Shown piece after piece: positions 33,565 to 45,128 of a stretch of 64,000 bases of DNA. A program made the position numbers and the translations under genes. The DNA lies in the NCBI GenBank assembly GCA_019188255.1, contig JAETXT010000004.1, forward strand, positions 3,968,001-4,032,000. The letters run 5' to 3'. Source of the stretch: Verticillium longisporum (Eukaryota; Ascomycota; Sordariomycetes; Glomerellales; Plectosphaerellaceae). The notes beneath the pieces are model-generated. The model saw only the letters and a program-made list of their open reading frames with translations. It had not been told where the DNA came from and did no database searches. The first letter of the stretch is position 1; each line of letters begins with the position of its first letter.

Positions 33565-36310
33565 TATATTTATATTTATATATATAAGGTATTAGAACTT
33601 AGGGTAATTCCCCTAAAGTCGTAATTCTATTAATATAGTAATTCTATTAACGTAGCCTACTTATAATATTACTATAATAGCTCCTATACCTTTAGGGCTA
33701 TTCTTATATTATTATCGTTATCGATATATCTCTTATTATCTTTAGAACCCGCCCCTTTACCTTTATTCGTACTTAGCTCTCCGAATTAAACTACTCTAAT
33801 CCTAACCTCCTTATAGCTATTTAATATAGCTACTATTTTACCCTTAATATTCTTATTATAAAGAAGGGCTCTAGAGGCTATATAAACTAGATTAAGGATT
33901 ATAGGATCTTTATAATAGAGCTCTTTAATAAAAGGAATACTTTTAATAAGAGCTTCTAGATCTATAATCTCTATAATAAAAGATAGGATCTAATATTATT
34001 TAAAGCTTCTATAATAATTTCTTCGAGCTTCTATTTAAGGAAGAGATATAGGATATTCGAAAGATCCTTAATAGAGGATATCTCTTAGAATTCTTTAAAT
34101 ACTTCTCTTCCGCTTTATTTATAACGTCCTATTACTCTATCGAGGGCTTAAATAGAAGGGCTAGAAGAGCTCGCCTTTAGCTTTATTATTAATATAAACT
34201 AGCTATTTAACGTTTTTAATAATTTATTCTTATATTATTTACTATTAAATCTAAATCCGAATATATATAATAACCTCTTTTAGAATCGAAGGAGTCTATA
34301 TATAAGATTTAATTAAGTTTTTATATAAAAGAAGAAATAGATATAAATAGAATTTTAAGCTTCTTTAATAGATATTTATCTCTCTTATAACTATTAAACC
34401 TCTCTAAATCGCTTTAGAATATTTATAATATCTATATATTATATTAATAGCTAAAGGTAATAATAATAATATCTCTTAATATTTTATAAATAGCTAAGTA
34501 TTTATATAAATACCTTTATAATTAATATTATTATAAATATTATTAGGAATTAGGATATTATTAATCTTATTAATATTCTAATCTCTAATAATACTTTAAT
34601 AAACGATATTTATATTTATAAGCTTTTATATATTCTTTATCCTAAATTATATAAAGAAGATATTATTAAATAATAATTATAATACTATAATTATATATTT
34701 AACTTTATTAATTATATATTCCTCTATAATAAGGATAATAAAACGTTTAAATAGAAGTCTTAATCTTTTAAAGATAGTAATAATCTTAATAATATCCTAT
34801 ACCTTTAATAGAAGAAGGGTTTAATAGGAAAGCTTTATAATATTATTAAATAAATAAGATCTTCTCTATAATAAAGTAAATACTTTTAATATATTATAAT
34901 AGAAGAAGCTTAAAATTAAGAGTTCCTCCTTTATTAATAAATAATAATAGAGCTTTAATTATTATTAAATAATAAGACTTAATAGAATTTAATATATTTA
35001 ATATTTAACTAAACTCTAAAAAAGAAGGGTAATATTTAAAGTTTCTTAATTAGAAATATATATAAAGTCGACCTTTATAAATAAATTCCTATTAAAGATT
35101 ACCTCCTCCTTAAAGATTAATACCTTTTAATAGAGCTTTATATTATCCTCGAGCCCCTTTATTAATAGATAATACGAATATAAACATAGAATAAAGATAA
35201 GAGCTATAGTACCTTCTAAGAGGTTCTTATTAGAATAGAGTATATCCTAGAGAGGATAGAGGAATAGAAGGCATTTTTTAATAATCCGAATAGTAATAGC
35301 TAATAATAGGAAAAATAGGCCTCTTTAAATACTTATAAGCGAATATAGTATTAGCGAAATAAATAATTTATATTACCTCTAATTAATTAAATACTTCTAG
35401 AATATATCTATAATGAATATATAAATATATTATAACGCTTTAAGGCCTTTATTAAAGACTTATACTATTATTTCTATCTATCTATTATTAATATATAATA
35501 GAAATTAAATTAATATTATATAAAGCTTAAGGAATCCCCTCTCTATATAGCTATTATAATCCTCTATTTTAGCCTTAAGTATTAATAGCTTTAAATATAA
35601 TAATTAAGCCTAGAATAGCTTATATAGCTTTATTATATATAATAGGGCCTCTATTAATAATAAGAATACTAATATTACTCTCCTTCTATATCCTCCTCGA
35701 ATCTTTAAAGAGACTATAATTAAAGTAACTTTAAATAGCTATAGGACCTTTAGCTTATAGTGCCCCTAACGAGCTTCGATAACTAGGTATAGAGTAAGTA
35801 TTAGAGAGTTTTAATATTTAACTCTAAGCTTAATAAGTATCTTAGCCTTAATCTCTTATAGGATTCTATTATTAAGGACCCTATTACTTAGTAATTAAGC
35901 TATTAAGAGGTATATCCTACTATTAATAAATTCGCCTTTAATATCTTAGCGATATTTATAATATCGGTAAACTATAAGAAGGCATTTAGCTTCTTAAAGC
36001 TAATTCTAATATTATAGAGGTTAAGAATAGCTTTAGATATATTAAAAGAGCTTTAATACTTCAATAACTAGCTTCATCGAGGAGTAATTTAGCTAGGAGG
36101 GTTATATTAGGGCTCGATAGTAGCGAATCATCTTAATATTATAGAATCTAGGTCTTAAGTAGGCTAATAACTATCGTAATAGCTTTATTATTAACTAAAT
36201 AAGTTAGATATTTATAAATAGGACTAAATAATTAAATCTATTAAATTTAGTAGACTAAATAACTAAATCCGATACCTATATTTAACTTATTTAGTCGGGG
36301 TGTAGTACTG

Positions 36311-36722
36311 GGCGTAACTTTGACTCTACATTCATAAGTAATGCAGCCTCGGAGAGTACGATTGTATACCTACTTAGTGAATGTATATATAGGATTCCTG
36401 AAAGGTTATAAGCTCGCGAAAGGGATGAACATTGTGATTGAAGTTCGTTTAGTAATGAACTACGTCGACTAGTCGGAGTTGCGGAATGAAACCTCCGCAC
36501 GACGCGGGGTGGCGAGGCCCAGACATCGTGGAGCTGCTGTTAATGACGTCGATATTCGGCAATGAGGTACCAAGGAACAGGACTTCCAATGTCGCTCGAA
36601 TGATGGGAAACGTGCCCAAACGAAGCAAATTTGTACTTGCCACCTCAAATTTGCGTACCTTATATGCTTGTCTTGGTGTCCTGCGTCACGCGTCTGCGCT
36701 ACTCTCAAACACCATAGAAACA
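36311..36722. other. Intergenic, no gene recognised
   Basis: Normal-composition sequence right of copy A, starting with the target duplication ggcgtaac. It is the promoter region of the OBAP-like gene. Confidence 0.45.
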
Positions 36723-37490
36723 ATGGCATCTTTACCCGAGACGAATAACGCGGCTGGCGAGCCAACCTCAATCAAAAACCAAGCATTATTGACGGGCGCA
36801 TCAGCAACTCAGGTCGGTGTGCTCGCATTTTTCTAGCACTTTGCGTCTGCCAGCCATCAGCACAACTGACGACTGCAGAACTTTGCTCCTATTCAGAATA
36901 TTTGTGCACACCTCAACGCGTTTCACGCCTACGTATCGGACCCTGCCCGAGTTGTCGAAGCCAATCACTACTGTGGCCACTTGAATGAAGACGTACGACA
37001 ATGTATTCTGTACGACAGTCCTGATTCGACTGCCCGGATCATCGGTATTGAGTACATGATTAGCCCCACGCTATACGAAACACTTGAGGCCGAGGAACGG
37101 AAGTTATGGCATAGCCACGTGTACGAGGTTAAATCTGGGATGCTCATCATGCCGCAGCCTACTTTACCAGATGCAGCCTGGGAGCTGGCTGAAAATAAGG
37201 AGATGGAGGAAGTGGTGAAATTGTATGGAAAAGTGTATCACTTGTGGCAGGTCGACCGCGGGGATAAGCTGCCTTTGGGCAAGCCGGAGCTGATGACGAG
37301 CTTCACGGCGCCCGGGCAATTCGATTTCGAGAAATTTGTCGGCGACAGAGACGAAAGATTCCAGTCGGACTACAAGGGGAAGGAGAAGGCAAGAGAAGGG
37401 ATTAAGAGCCCGAAAATCCACCCTGACGCAGACCAAGCGTGGAAGACACAGGGCAAGGTGCGCGACGACAAAGAAGGCCTGAGAGAGTAG
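36723..37490 (+). CDS. Oil body-associated protein-like (DUF1264 / OBAP)
   Basis: Two exons, 36723-36812 and 36879-37490, with a 66-nt intron (AACTGAC branch; the donor GTCGGT is weak), giving about 233 aa. The DUF1264 family is recognised by HLNAFHAYVSDP, VEANHYCGHLNEDVRQCILYD, ARLIGIEYMIS-type and EERKLWHSHVYEVKSGMLIMP motifs, all present in order, then the KLYGKVYHLWQVDRGDKLPLG block near residue 150-170. The family is named after plant oil-body proteins and is widespread in fungi; its biochemical role is not established. Conserved His and Cys in the core suggest a metal or cofactor site (inference). There is no signal peptide. The C-terminal ~45 residues are charged and variable. The spliced junction restores the conserved NFAPIQNICAHLN segment, which supports the model. 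Confidence 0.88.
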
Positions 37491-37787
37491 CCGACGCCCG
37501 AGCAAACTCGTCAGGGGTCACTAAGTCCTGTCTGACTCCTGCAAGCATCGTCATTGCCATATGCAATACGGACTTACGGGCTTGCCGCTGACTACTTAAC
37601 TCGAGCCGAGCAAGGCAGCATTACTGCGTGTCAAAGTCGGCCGAAGAAAGTGACCGTGGGGGTTTGGCAGTCATTCTTTTCTAAAGGCAAGGAGGCGCAT
37701 GGCATGGTTACAAGACAGACGACACTGCACTTTTGCTTCAGAGTCGTCCCAAGCGTGCGAAAAGGTCCGGCGATGGCCGTTGGGGGT
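37491..37787. other. 3' flank, no gene recognised
   Basis: Short gap between the OBAP-like gene and the MITE-like element. No supported gene. Confidence 0.4.
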
Positions 37788-38258
37788 AGGCTTAGGAATA
37801 CCTAAAGATTCTGACCCATTGGGTACCCAGAAGCTTAGCGTGAAAACCCAAAGCCCAGTTAACCCAGTACTCCACTACCTATTTAGGTTTTTAGGCTAAA
37901 ATGGGTTACCTAGAAAAAAACCTAAACCTAAATAGGTAGTAGGGTCTAGGTTATTTTAGGTCCTACGATATAGTAATATTATTATATACGTAATAGAATA
38001 GCTTATACCCTATCTTAATGCCCTATTAATTAGATATCCTAAGGATTAAGATTAAGTATGGGCTATATATAGACCTTAGCTTCTACCTAGAGAGAACCCA
38101 TAGGCTAAAATGGGCAACCTAGAAGGAACCTAGAAATTTCTATGGGTTTTTTGGGCTACCCATTTCAACCTATGGGTTCTCTCTAGGCAACCTAGAAAAC
38201 CCAAATATCCACCTCCCCATAATACCCAGAGGTGCCCATTTGGGTATTCCTAAGCCTA
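37788..38258. mobile_element. MITE-like element, hAT type
   Basis: 471 bp with inverted termini TAGGCTTAGGAATACC (37788 rightward and 38258 leftward). It is flanked by gttggggg (37780-37787) and gttgggga (38259-38266), an 8-bp duplication with one G/A difference. Inside are many copies of CCTAGA/ACCTA and AACCCATAGG words in both orientations, including a large internal palindrome around 38090-38200. There is no coding capacity. Size, termini and 8-bp duplication fit a non-autonomous hAT element. Confidence 0.75.
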
Positions 38259-39448
38259 GTTGGGGATTGTGTGGCCATGTGCCCGTCGTCCGCAAGGTCG
38301 AAAGTCATCTTGAAATGGCACGATGACGGGCGGGGGGGTTACGTGGGACGGCAGATGTGTTGTAGGGTCACCCTGGCAAACCCCATCGTCTTGAGACCTC
38401 CTTGCGACAATCACGTGGATCTCGACTCGTCTGTCCTATGGGGAGACGTTCTGACGCATTGATAGACGCCAGGTAAGGCATTGGACGAATTGTAGCTACC
38501 GGGTCACGAAACATGAAGTCGGCTCGCCTTTCGGCTTTTGTTTGTTGTCGCCTGTTCGTAAATCGACGGGGCTATTCCTGTCAAGGTCGTCCGACTACGC
38601 GGTAAATGATTGGCTAGGCGTTTTCTTCTGTTCTCTCCGATGGCAGGCCACTAAATAATTAAGGGAAATGAGGCCGGGGTTAAGCTCCAGGATGCGGCCA
38701 GCCTAACTTGATTAACATGGCCAATCGTATGAGGGATGGTTCTGCCTACCTCCCATGGCCAGAAGCAAACATCTGCCTTGAATATGGCAAACGGCGTATC
38801 TCTCAAGCAACTCATAGCAGAACGCATTGTATGCAAAAGAAGAACAATGGCGATGCTCCTCGCCCTCCCCGACTTGACGCTTGCTTGCCTTACATGGGTG
38901 GAGTCGTTTTTAAATCCGGACGAAACGTGGCCTCGGCGAGGTCACTTGCTCCCCTCTATCTCAGCATGTCGAGCACCGCACGATAAATAATATGACTCGT
39001 TCGGGACGTGCCCTTCTAGGCCATGTTCGGCGGCCTGAAGCCCTGCCAAAATTGTAGAACACCATCCTCTGTCCCCACGATGATTACAGAGGTATCCTCT
39101 GTCTCCTGAGCGCATCTCCACCCCTGGAACGAAACCCGTTGCAGATGATCAGTCCCTTGGCCAGTGCTACTCACACGACGATGCACTCAGGACTCAATGT
39201 TCAAGGAGCTTGCGAGCCTTGGCAATCGGATGTATGTGCCATGCTCGGGAATGGGTTGTATAAAGACACCAGATGATTTTGACTCGATTATCGTCTTGTC
39301 TTTCGATCCTCTATCCAGTCTTTCCGCTTCCACCTGATCCATCTGTCCGCTCCTTTGGCTTGAAGTCATCTTTCCTTAGCGTACTTCATTCTCTTCTAGT
39401 GCTGGGCACATGTTGGTCTTTGACAGACATCCTTTGAACACATACAAA
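38259..39448. other. 1.2-kb intergenic region
   Basis: No recognised gene. The short frames around 38700-38990 overlap each other and lack family resemblance. The last ~100 bp is the leader of the secreted protein gene. Confidence 0.45.
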
Positions 39449-40767
39449 ATGGTTTCTTTCACCGATTTCTTGTCAGCGTCAGCTGTGCTGGCTATCGCCC
39501 ATGCCCACGGCGTCATTTTAAATGCCCAGGGACCTGCGGGTCCGGGCAGTGTTGGCTTCCAGGGTAAGTCATGGGGATGAGATACCATCGAGACTGTGGA
39601 CTAACATGAACTAGTCAACCCCGACCTTCCTCGCAATTGCACCACCATCTCTCCGTGCCAGCAGGACGCGACCCTGATCAGAGACGCGGAGATTCAGCAA
39701 AATCTCGTCAACGAGTGTGGTCGAACCGAACTGGCCGGTAATATCGACATTGGCGAGAACACCGAAAACGCTCTGGCCGCCAATGCTGTTACCCAAGTTA
39801 CCAAGGGAAGCTCTATCGAGGTTACAATCCACCAAGTCAACGCTGATGGCGCCGGCCCTTACATTTGCGATCTTGACCAAACGAGCAACGGCCTCCGTCT
39901 CGTCGGTCAGATTCCGTTGAACGTCACGAACAATGTTCCCGGTGCCAACGGCTTCTCCCAAGCCAAGGCGCAGCAGTTTATGATGACCGTCACTCTGCCC
40001 GACGACCTGGCCTGCACAGGTGGTGAGTCCATGGATAAGCCGGCTCCCCTCCAAGATTTTATGCTCATCATACCCCAGCCTCTACCGGCAACGTCTGCAC
40101 AGTCCGCTGCCGAAATAATGCCGTCGCCGGGCCCTTTGGCGGCTGCTTCCCTGTCCAGCAGACCGACATCGAGCCCAAGGTCAACACGCCCGCCAACTTG
40201 GCGTCGGCTCAGAGTCTCGAACTCACCCTCGCTCAGACCCAGAATAACCAGGCCGACCTGGTCAAGGCGCTTGAGGCCAACGCCAACGCCGGCACAGACG
40301 AAGCCAAGCAGAACCTCGCTGCTGTCGAGGCCATCCTCAACATTAACCCTACCACCAAAGCCGCCCCAGTCCAGACCCCCGACCTACCTGCGGCGCCTGC
40401 TGCTTCGAGCAGCACGGTTGCGTCTGCGGCTGCTGAGGCTACTGAGGGTGCCGGTGCCGGTGCCGGTGCCGGTGCTGGCAACGGAAGCAGAAACGGAAAC
40501 GGAAACGGAAACGGGAATGCTGGTAACGGCAACACCAGGGGTGGCAATGCTGGTGGCAACAACAATAACAACAACAATAATGGAAATGGCGCCGGTAATG
40601 GCAACGGCAACGGACGGGGTCGGAATGGCGGCGATGCCAATGGTAACGGTGATGCTGGCAACGCTGGCAATGCCGGCAACGCAGGCAATGCTGGTGCTGG
40701 AGGTGGTCGATTTGGGAACAACAACAAGCGCAGCGTTGGGCTTAGGTGGTCTAACAGGATGGCATAA
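39449..40767 (+). CDS. EGH16/GAS1-family secreted protein with Gly/Asn-rich tail
   Basis: Three exons, 39449-39563, 39615-40022 and 40079-40767, with introns of 51 and 56 nt, giving about 403 aa. Residues 1-19 form a signal peptide (MVSFTDFLSASAVLAIAHAHG). The EGH16/GAS1-type domain follows: GVILNAQGPAGPGS, the central VTIHQVNADGAGPYICDLD, NVTNNVPGANG and the Cys-bearing VCTVRCRNNAVAGPFGGCFPVQ. GAS1/GAS2 of Magnaporthe and Egh16 of powdery mildew are expressed in appressoria and linked to infection. Homologues are found in plant and insect pathogens, and also in non-pathogens. Residues ~260-395 are an unusual low-complexity tail: a helical Gln/Ala-rich segment, then (GA)n and long Gly/Asn runs (NGNGNGNGNAGNGN, GGNNNNNNNNGNG), ending in a short basic tail. 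It should be secreted. The repeat tail may be cell-wall-associated (inference). Confidence 0.87.
40445..40700 (+). repeat. Coding low-complexity Gly/Asn/Ala repeats
   Basis: In-frame short repeats: ggtgcc units (GA)n at ~40449-40480, ggaaac/aacgga units (GN)n at ~40483-40525, an aacaacaataac run (polyAsn) at ~40557-40580, and a ggcaatgccggcaacgc family at ~40655-40695. Likely length-variable between strains. Confidence 0.8.
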
Positions 40768-41819
40768 GCGCTGAATATTCACATTAGGGCATGTAGGAAT
40801 TAAGCGGCTTCGGCCATTCAACAGTTGTGGAACGTTAAGGTACCTCCCAATACCATGGTAGAGTGAATCGCTCGTATTTCAATTCGGTTATGGCTAAAAC
40901 AATTCTTACAATCAGTCACTGACGAGTGCTCAGAGCCACATGAACGAAATTTGCATCAGCCTACATTATGTTTGAACTTTACAACATTCGAAAATGAAGT
41001 AGGAATCAGGTATTAGGAGAAGTACCGTCCAGAATCATCCAAACTCGACATTTATGCTGGGTTCTGGAGAGTTGATAGGTAACTGCCATTATCATGTTTG
41101 AACACGACCCAAATTCAAGATCTTCAGGGCCTGAAAGTCATGTTGGAAGGGCGACTTGCTATGCCACGTATCTAAAACATTCAGCAGTTTTAGGTATCTT
41201 ATAACCATTTCGCGCTGGTAATCGAATTTTGTACGGCTCAGCAATGCTTCGTTTACTTCCTAGATGGGTAAACTCCTCTAACCATCGTCCCCTCAGCTGA
41301 TGACAACCCTTGGACTCCCGCTCCTATTCACTCCCTTCCTATAGCGATCACGTACAACCTCGTAGGAGAGACATCCCGGGCTTTTCAGGCCCGAGGGAAT
41401 CTTGAACTAGATTCGCTTTGGTTGACATGAAAATCGCCAGTCAGAGAATCGTTTTTCGCTTGAGACGCTGAGCTTGATCGTACATCTCGCATAACTTTGC
41501 AGCATCTTGCATGCCACAACGGCAGTCACAACCATCTGTTCTCTACGGGCGACATGATTTTCCGTGCTATTTCTACCTTTAGCTATAATGAAGCTGCCAC
41601 AAAGGCCATTGAAGTTTTTTCTCGATGCCAAGTACTTCGCTTGGTACGAAAACACCCGCCCCTGGGCAAAAATTGACTCATTCTAGACGATTCTGTAGTA
41701 TAGAAGTCACTCTTCGGTAGCTTCCAGTCAACCTGGGTACCTTATGTCCTTTCTATGTCCACTTTCCATGTCTTCTCATATGTCTGTCTCCTGCGTTAGA
41801 CTTGATGTGTTTGGTCCAG
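40768..41819. other. 1-kb intergenic region
   Basis: 3' flank of the EGH16-like gene up to the second MITE-like element. No recognised gene or RNA. Confidence 0.45.
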
Positions 41820-42426
41820 CAGCGCTGCCGTCAATTCAATTAATTCAAATATTAGAGGTAGAATTAACTATTTGATGTATTTCGGACTATAGATTTGACT
41901 ATTTAGATTGATTAATTGGATTTAATACGGTTTAAATTAGTAAATGAAGGTATCGCTAACTAGATAATACGCATAGAAATAGCTACGGCTCTAGGGGGCT
42001 AGGTCTAGAGTCGGGTCTTAGGGACTAGGCAGGCGTTACGCTAGCAATACTTAATAGAAGCTATATAGCTATTCTATAGGTATAAGATAGATGAATTTAG
42101 CTATCTAGGAAGGTAGGCTATATAGGCTTAAGGGAGTAGAAGCAGGTTACGTGCCTATAGGTCAGGTCACGTGCTAGGCCACAGGCGGCCATAAGGCAGG
42201 GCTATAGGGCAGGCTACTCCATTCTATGAAAACGTATAACTCTATTTTTTTTAGTTATATAATATACTGGAATATAGAAATCCCGAGATTTATATATAAC
42301 TTAATAGTATTTAAATAGTTAATTAATTCGAATAGGGTAATTTAATTATTTAAATCGTGAAATAGGTGTGACTTGATTGGTTGTTTGCCTGTTTGAATTG
42401 ATAGGATTGAATTGACGGCAGCGCTG
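41820..42426. mobile_element. MITE-like element with 21-bp inverted repeats
   Basis: 607 bp. The first and last 21 bp are perfect inverted repeats starting CAGCGCTGCCGTCAATTCAA. The interior is AT-rich near the ends and GC-richer in the centre (42000-42230, with gtcacgtgc-type words), with no coding frame. I could not find a clear target duplication, so the family is open. The terminal CAG and size would fit a hAT-type MITE. Confidence 0.7.
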
Positions 42427-42909
42427 TGTGTCTTATTCCTCGGTCCTCGCTAGATCCCGCATTCCCGGTTTGCTCGGAGCCTAGCAAGTGAGCCGAGCGG
42501 GCTTGTTAAAACCATGAAGAGAGCAATACCCAACGACTGTACGTGCGTGAACCCTGGCGCACTGAGCATGGGCTGCTTGCGCCGGAACTGCACCTCCTGC
42601 GCGAGTACCTTGCATGTCATTCAATACTGCATGCCAAGGCTGTACCAGCCAATAGATTGTAATTCTCCTGCCGAATAATCAGGGCCCTTCCCCTGAACGC
42701 AGGGGTGTTTTTCGGATACAAGGACAAGCATCACGAGTTGTTCAACACGCCAACGGCTTGAAGGGGAGAACAACAGCAGATGCGCGACATGCTTTAACTT
42801 GACCACATCGCCCTCGTTGCTACCATGTGCCCACCATGAGTAGCCTCACCAGCTCTTATAGCCATTCATTCTTTCATACGGCCTTGCGGCTCATCACACT
42901 CTTTTGAAC
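42427..42909. other. Intergenic, no gene recognised
   Basis: Promoter region of the damaged FAD-oxidase gene. No supported gene. Confidence 0.4.
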
Positions 42910-42910
42910 A

Positions 42911-44628
42911 TGGTTCGCAGTTCTAATCTTGTCGCCGCTGACGTTCCTGGCCGGCGTGTGCCAGGCCCAGGCCACCGGGTTCAAAAGCGTAAGTTGCTTC
43001 GACCCCGAACTGACTAGACATACAGCGGTCTTGTTGATACCGAGGTCAAATACTTTGTTGCAAGAACAAGCTGACTCGTAGGGGCTTTGTAGTGTGATGC
43101 GCTCATCGATGCCGGACTTAGTGAAAGCCTCTTGCTGCCAACAAGCGAGGATGACACGTACACTCGGGCTCTGGGAACGTATTACTCGGCCACTGTGGCG
43201 GAGATGAGGCCATTCTGCATCCTTCAACCCAAGACCGTAGCTGATGTGTCCACCGCAGTCAAGGCTCTAGCTCCTCTGAGCGGTGCCGGGTCCTGGAACA
43301 TCGCCGTCCGCGGCGGTGGTCACGGTCACTGAGGAGGTAATAACGTCCACAATGGCGTGACGATCGACCTTTCTCTTTTCAACAGGACATCGGTACACAA
43401 TTCGACTTGCGGCAAAGTATGTCACAATCTGGATCTAACTTACTCGATCTTCCGCTGATATGATAGGTCGCATCGATCGGCGCTGGCTCACGATGGGCGA
43501 GCGTCCTAGCAGAAACTGAGAAGCATGGACTCGGTGTCACAGGCGGTCGCATCGGAACTGTTGGTGTCGCCGGTCTCACCCTCGGAGGAGGCACCTCGTT
43601 CCTCATTGCCGAGCGAGGCTTTGCCTGCGATGACGTTATGAACTACGAGGTCGTCCTCGCCGACGGTAATGTAGTCAACGCCAACAAGTACGACAACCTT
43701 CGGCTCTTCAAGGCCCTCAAAGGCGGCGGCAGCAACTTTGGTATTGTCACCCGCTTCGACATGGCTACCTTCCCCAAGAAGACCATGTACGGCGGCATCA
43801 TGTTCGTCGACTGGAAGCACAAGGACGAGCTTGTGGATTCAATGATCGAGGTCATTTCCGACAGCGAGGAGAAGCCCGGGGACAGCATGATTGTCATGTA
43901 TACCTACGATGCAGGTGCCGCAGCTCCAATGATGGGCACCATCCCCATGAGTGCCACGGGCGATGAGGACGCTCGACCCTTCCGCGGGATGGACCAGATG
44001 ACGGCTGTCATGGATATGCGTACGAGATGGACCTACGGCGAACTCCTTGCAGTTATGCAAGACAACGGTGGCAAGAGGTAAGTGGGACATGATGGCATGT
44101 CGAATGGAGGCACTGATGCTGATATTACCTGATAGGAACTCCTGGTACACACTCTGCTTCCACAACGACAAGCGCATCATGGACAAGGCCGAGGAACTGT
44201 TTCATACCCTTGTCGCAGACGCCGAAAAGGCCTTCCCGAACGCCTCCTGGTCGCTCAACTTCGTCTTCCAGCCCTTGCCCAAGGTCGTTGCCAAGTTCTC
44301 CGGCGGAAATGCTCTCGGACTACAAGACAGTCTGACGCATGATGGCATCCTTTTCGCTGGTGAGGCAACACTCAACACGCGCGCCGAGGAGGCCTATTTC
44401 AGCTCCCGCCTGGCTATCATTACCCACCAGCTCGAGGCATACGCTAAGTCAATCGACGGCAACATCCCCTTCCGCTACCTGCCCTACGCCGCTCCCGAGC
44501 AGGATCCCCTCAACACGTACGGCGCTGAGAACATTGCTCTGATGAAGGACGTTGCCCTTGAGTATGACCCTACAGGATTCTTCCAGACCAGGGTCAGTGG
44601 AGGCTTCAAGCTCGACAACGTCGCGTAA
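42911..44628 (+). pseudogene. BBE-like FAD-linked oxidase, damaged
   Basis: Four conserved coding blocks are visible: about 42911-42988, 43093-43416, 43467-44077 and 44136-44628, with introns of 104, 50 and 58 nt. The family is FAD_binding_4 (PCMH) with a BBE C-terminus. The FAD-binding GSWNIAVRGGGHGH and TVGVAGLTLGGGTSFL motifs, GGGSNFGIVTRFD, and the tail EYDPTGFFQTRVSGGFKL are seen. The first block in the correct frame is a signal-peptide-like stretch (WFAVLILSPLTFLAGVCQA), but the only nearby ATG (42910) is one base out of frame with it, so the start is lost or in an unseen exon. A TGA at 43330-43332 interrupts the FAD site just after GGGHGH, where the family has Trp. Everything else is open and conserved, so inactivation looks recent. 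Secreted oxidases of this family act on sugars, alkaloids and polyketides. A single assembly error cannot explain both lesions. Confidence 0.75.
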
Positions 44629-44994
44629 CTCGAGCTTTTTTTATAGAAGGCTGTTTGAGTCATCTTCCAATAGACGCCCCATAGACATCAGAACAATAGA
44701 CGGGCAAGCATGAAAAGACTAACATCACGCGCTTTCAAGAGGAAATACTAGCGACAAAAAAATACTGCATCGAACACAACGTTCAACGCACTGGACATCC
44801 AGACTGCCAGGCCTTGAGCCAGGCCTTAGGATGTCGACGAGTAAACCTCGGGCTGCTTACAGAGACGTCCGTTGAGTCGAGGATCTAAACCGACAGAGTA
44901 GACAGATCAAGAGCCTGACCGGTCAGTACTCTATGCCCACGAACCCCCAAGTGCCCTTCTGGGGCCTTCTGGGGCCTAAACGGCAAAAGATTGG
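44629..44994. other. Intergenic
   Basis: No gene. A small direct repeat (cttctgggg, three partial copies near 44956-44976) lies just before the tRNA. Confidence 0.4.
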
Positions 44995-45085
44995 GCGCCA
45001 TCCGGGGATTGAACCCGGGACCTCTCGCAAGCAATGCTTCAGGGTGTAACCCTAAGCGAGAATCGTACCACTAGACCAACGGCGC
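44995..45085 (-). tRNA. tRNA-Pro (AGG) with 20-nt intron, copy 1
   Basis: The minus strand forms acceptor GCGCCGT/ATGGCGC, D-arm GGTCTAGTGGTAC, anticodon stem CTCGC/GCGAG with loop TT-AGG-G, then ~20 intron bases, then T. The T-arm contains CCGGG-TTCAATC-CCCGG. Anticodon AGG reads CCU (and CCC after A34 modification). The same tRNA, with one base different in the intron, lies at 50865-50955. Confidence 0.92.
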
Positions 45086-45110
45086 GTTGAATGAACTATC
45101 CCTGATTGGA

Positions 45111-45128
45111 CCAGGGGCCGGTCGATGG
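45111..45128 (-). promoter_or_regulatory. Conserved block upstream of tRNA-Pro copy 1
   Basis: ccaggggccggtcgatgg occurs here and at 50981-50998, both times leaving 25 bp to the tRNA 5' end, while the sequence between is largely different. Position -26 to -43 suits a Pol III upstream element (TFIIIB region). Function is inference. Confidence 0.5.

Larger units (their letters stand above)
31344..36310 (-). mobile_element. hAT-like DNA transposon copy A, RIP-mutated, with nested insertion
   Basis: About 3.1 kb without the nested element. On the minus strand it begins CAGTACTACACCCCGACTAA at 36310 and ends at 31344. The other terminus read inward is TAGTAATATACCCCGATTAA, so the ends are related inverted repeats. 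Flanking 8-mers are agtataac (31336-31343) and ggcgtaac (36311-36318), identical apart from three C/T or G/A transitions. This fits an 8-bp target duplication (hAT hallmark) altered by RIP. The interior is >75% A+T by eye, full of stops, with CpA and TpG almost absent, so any transposase is unreadable. It is a second copy, in opposite orientation, of the element at 46859-49965; sampled differences are all transitions. A pogo-type element sits inside at 31706-33564. Confidence 0.82.

Noticed and set aside
42910..43017. ATG at 42910 as the start of the FAD oxidase
   Set aside because: Its frame is one base off the signal-peptide-like sequence and does not join the next exon in frame.
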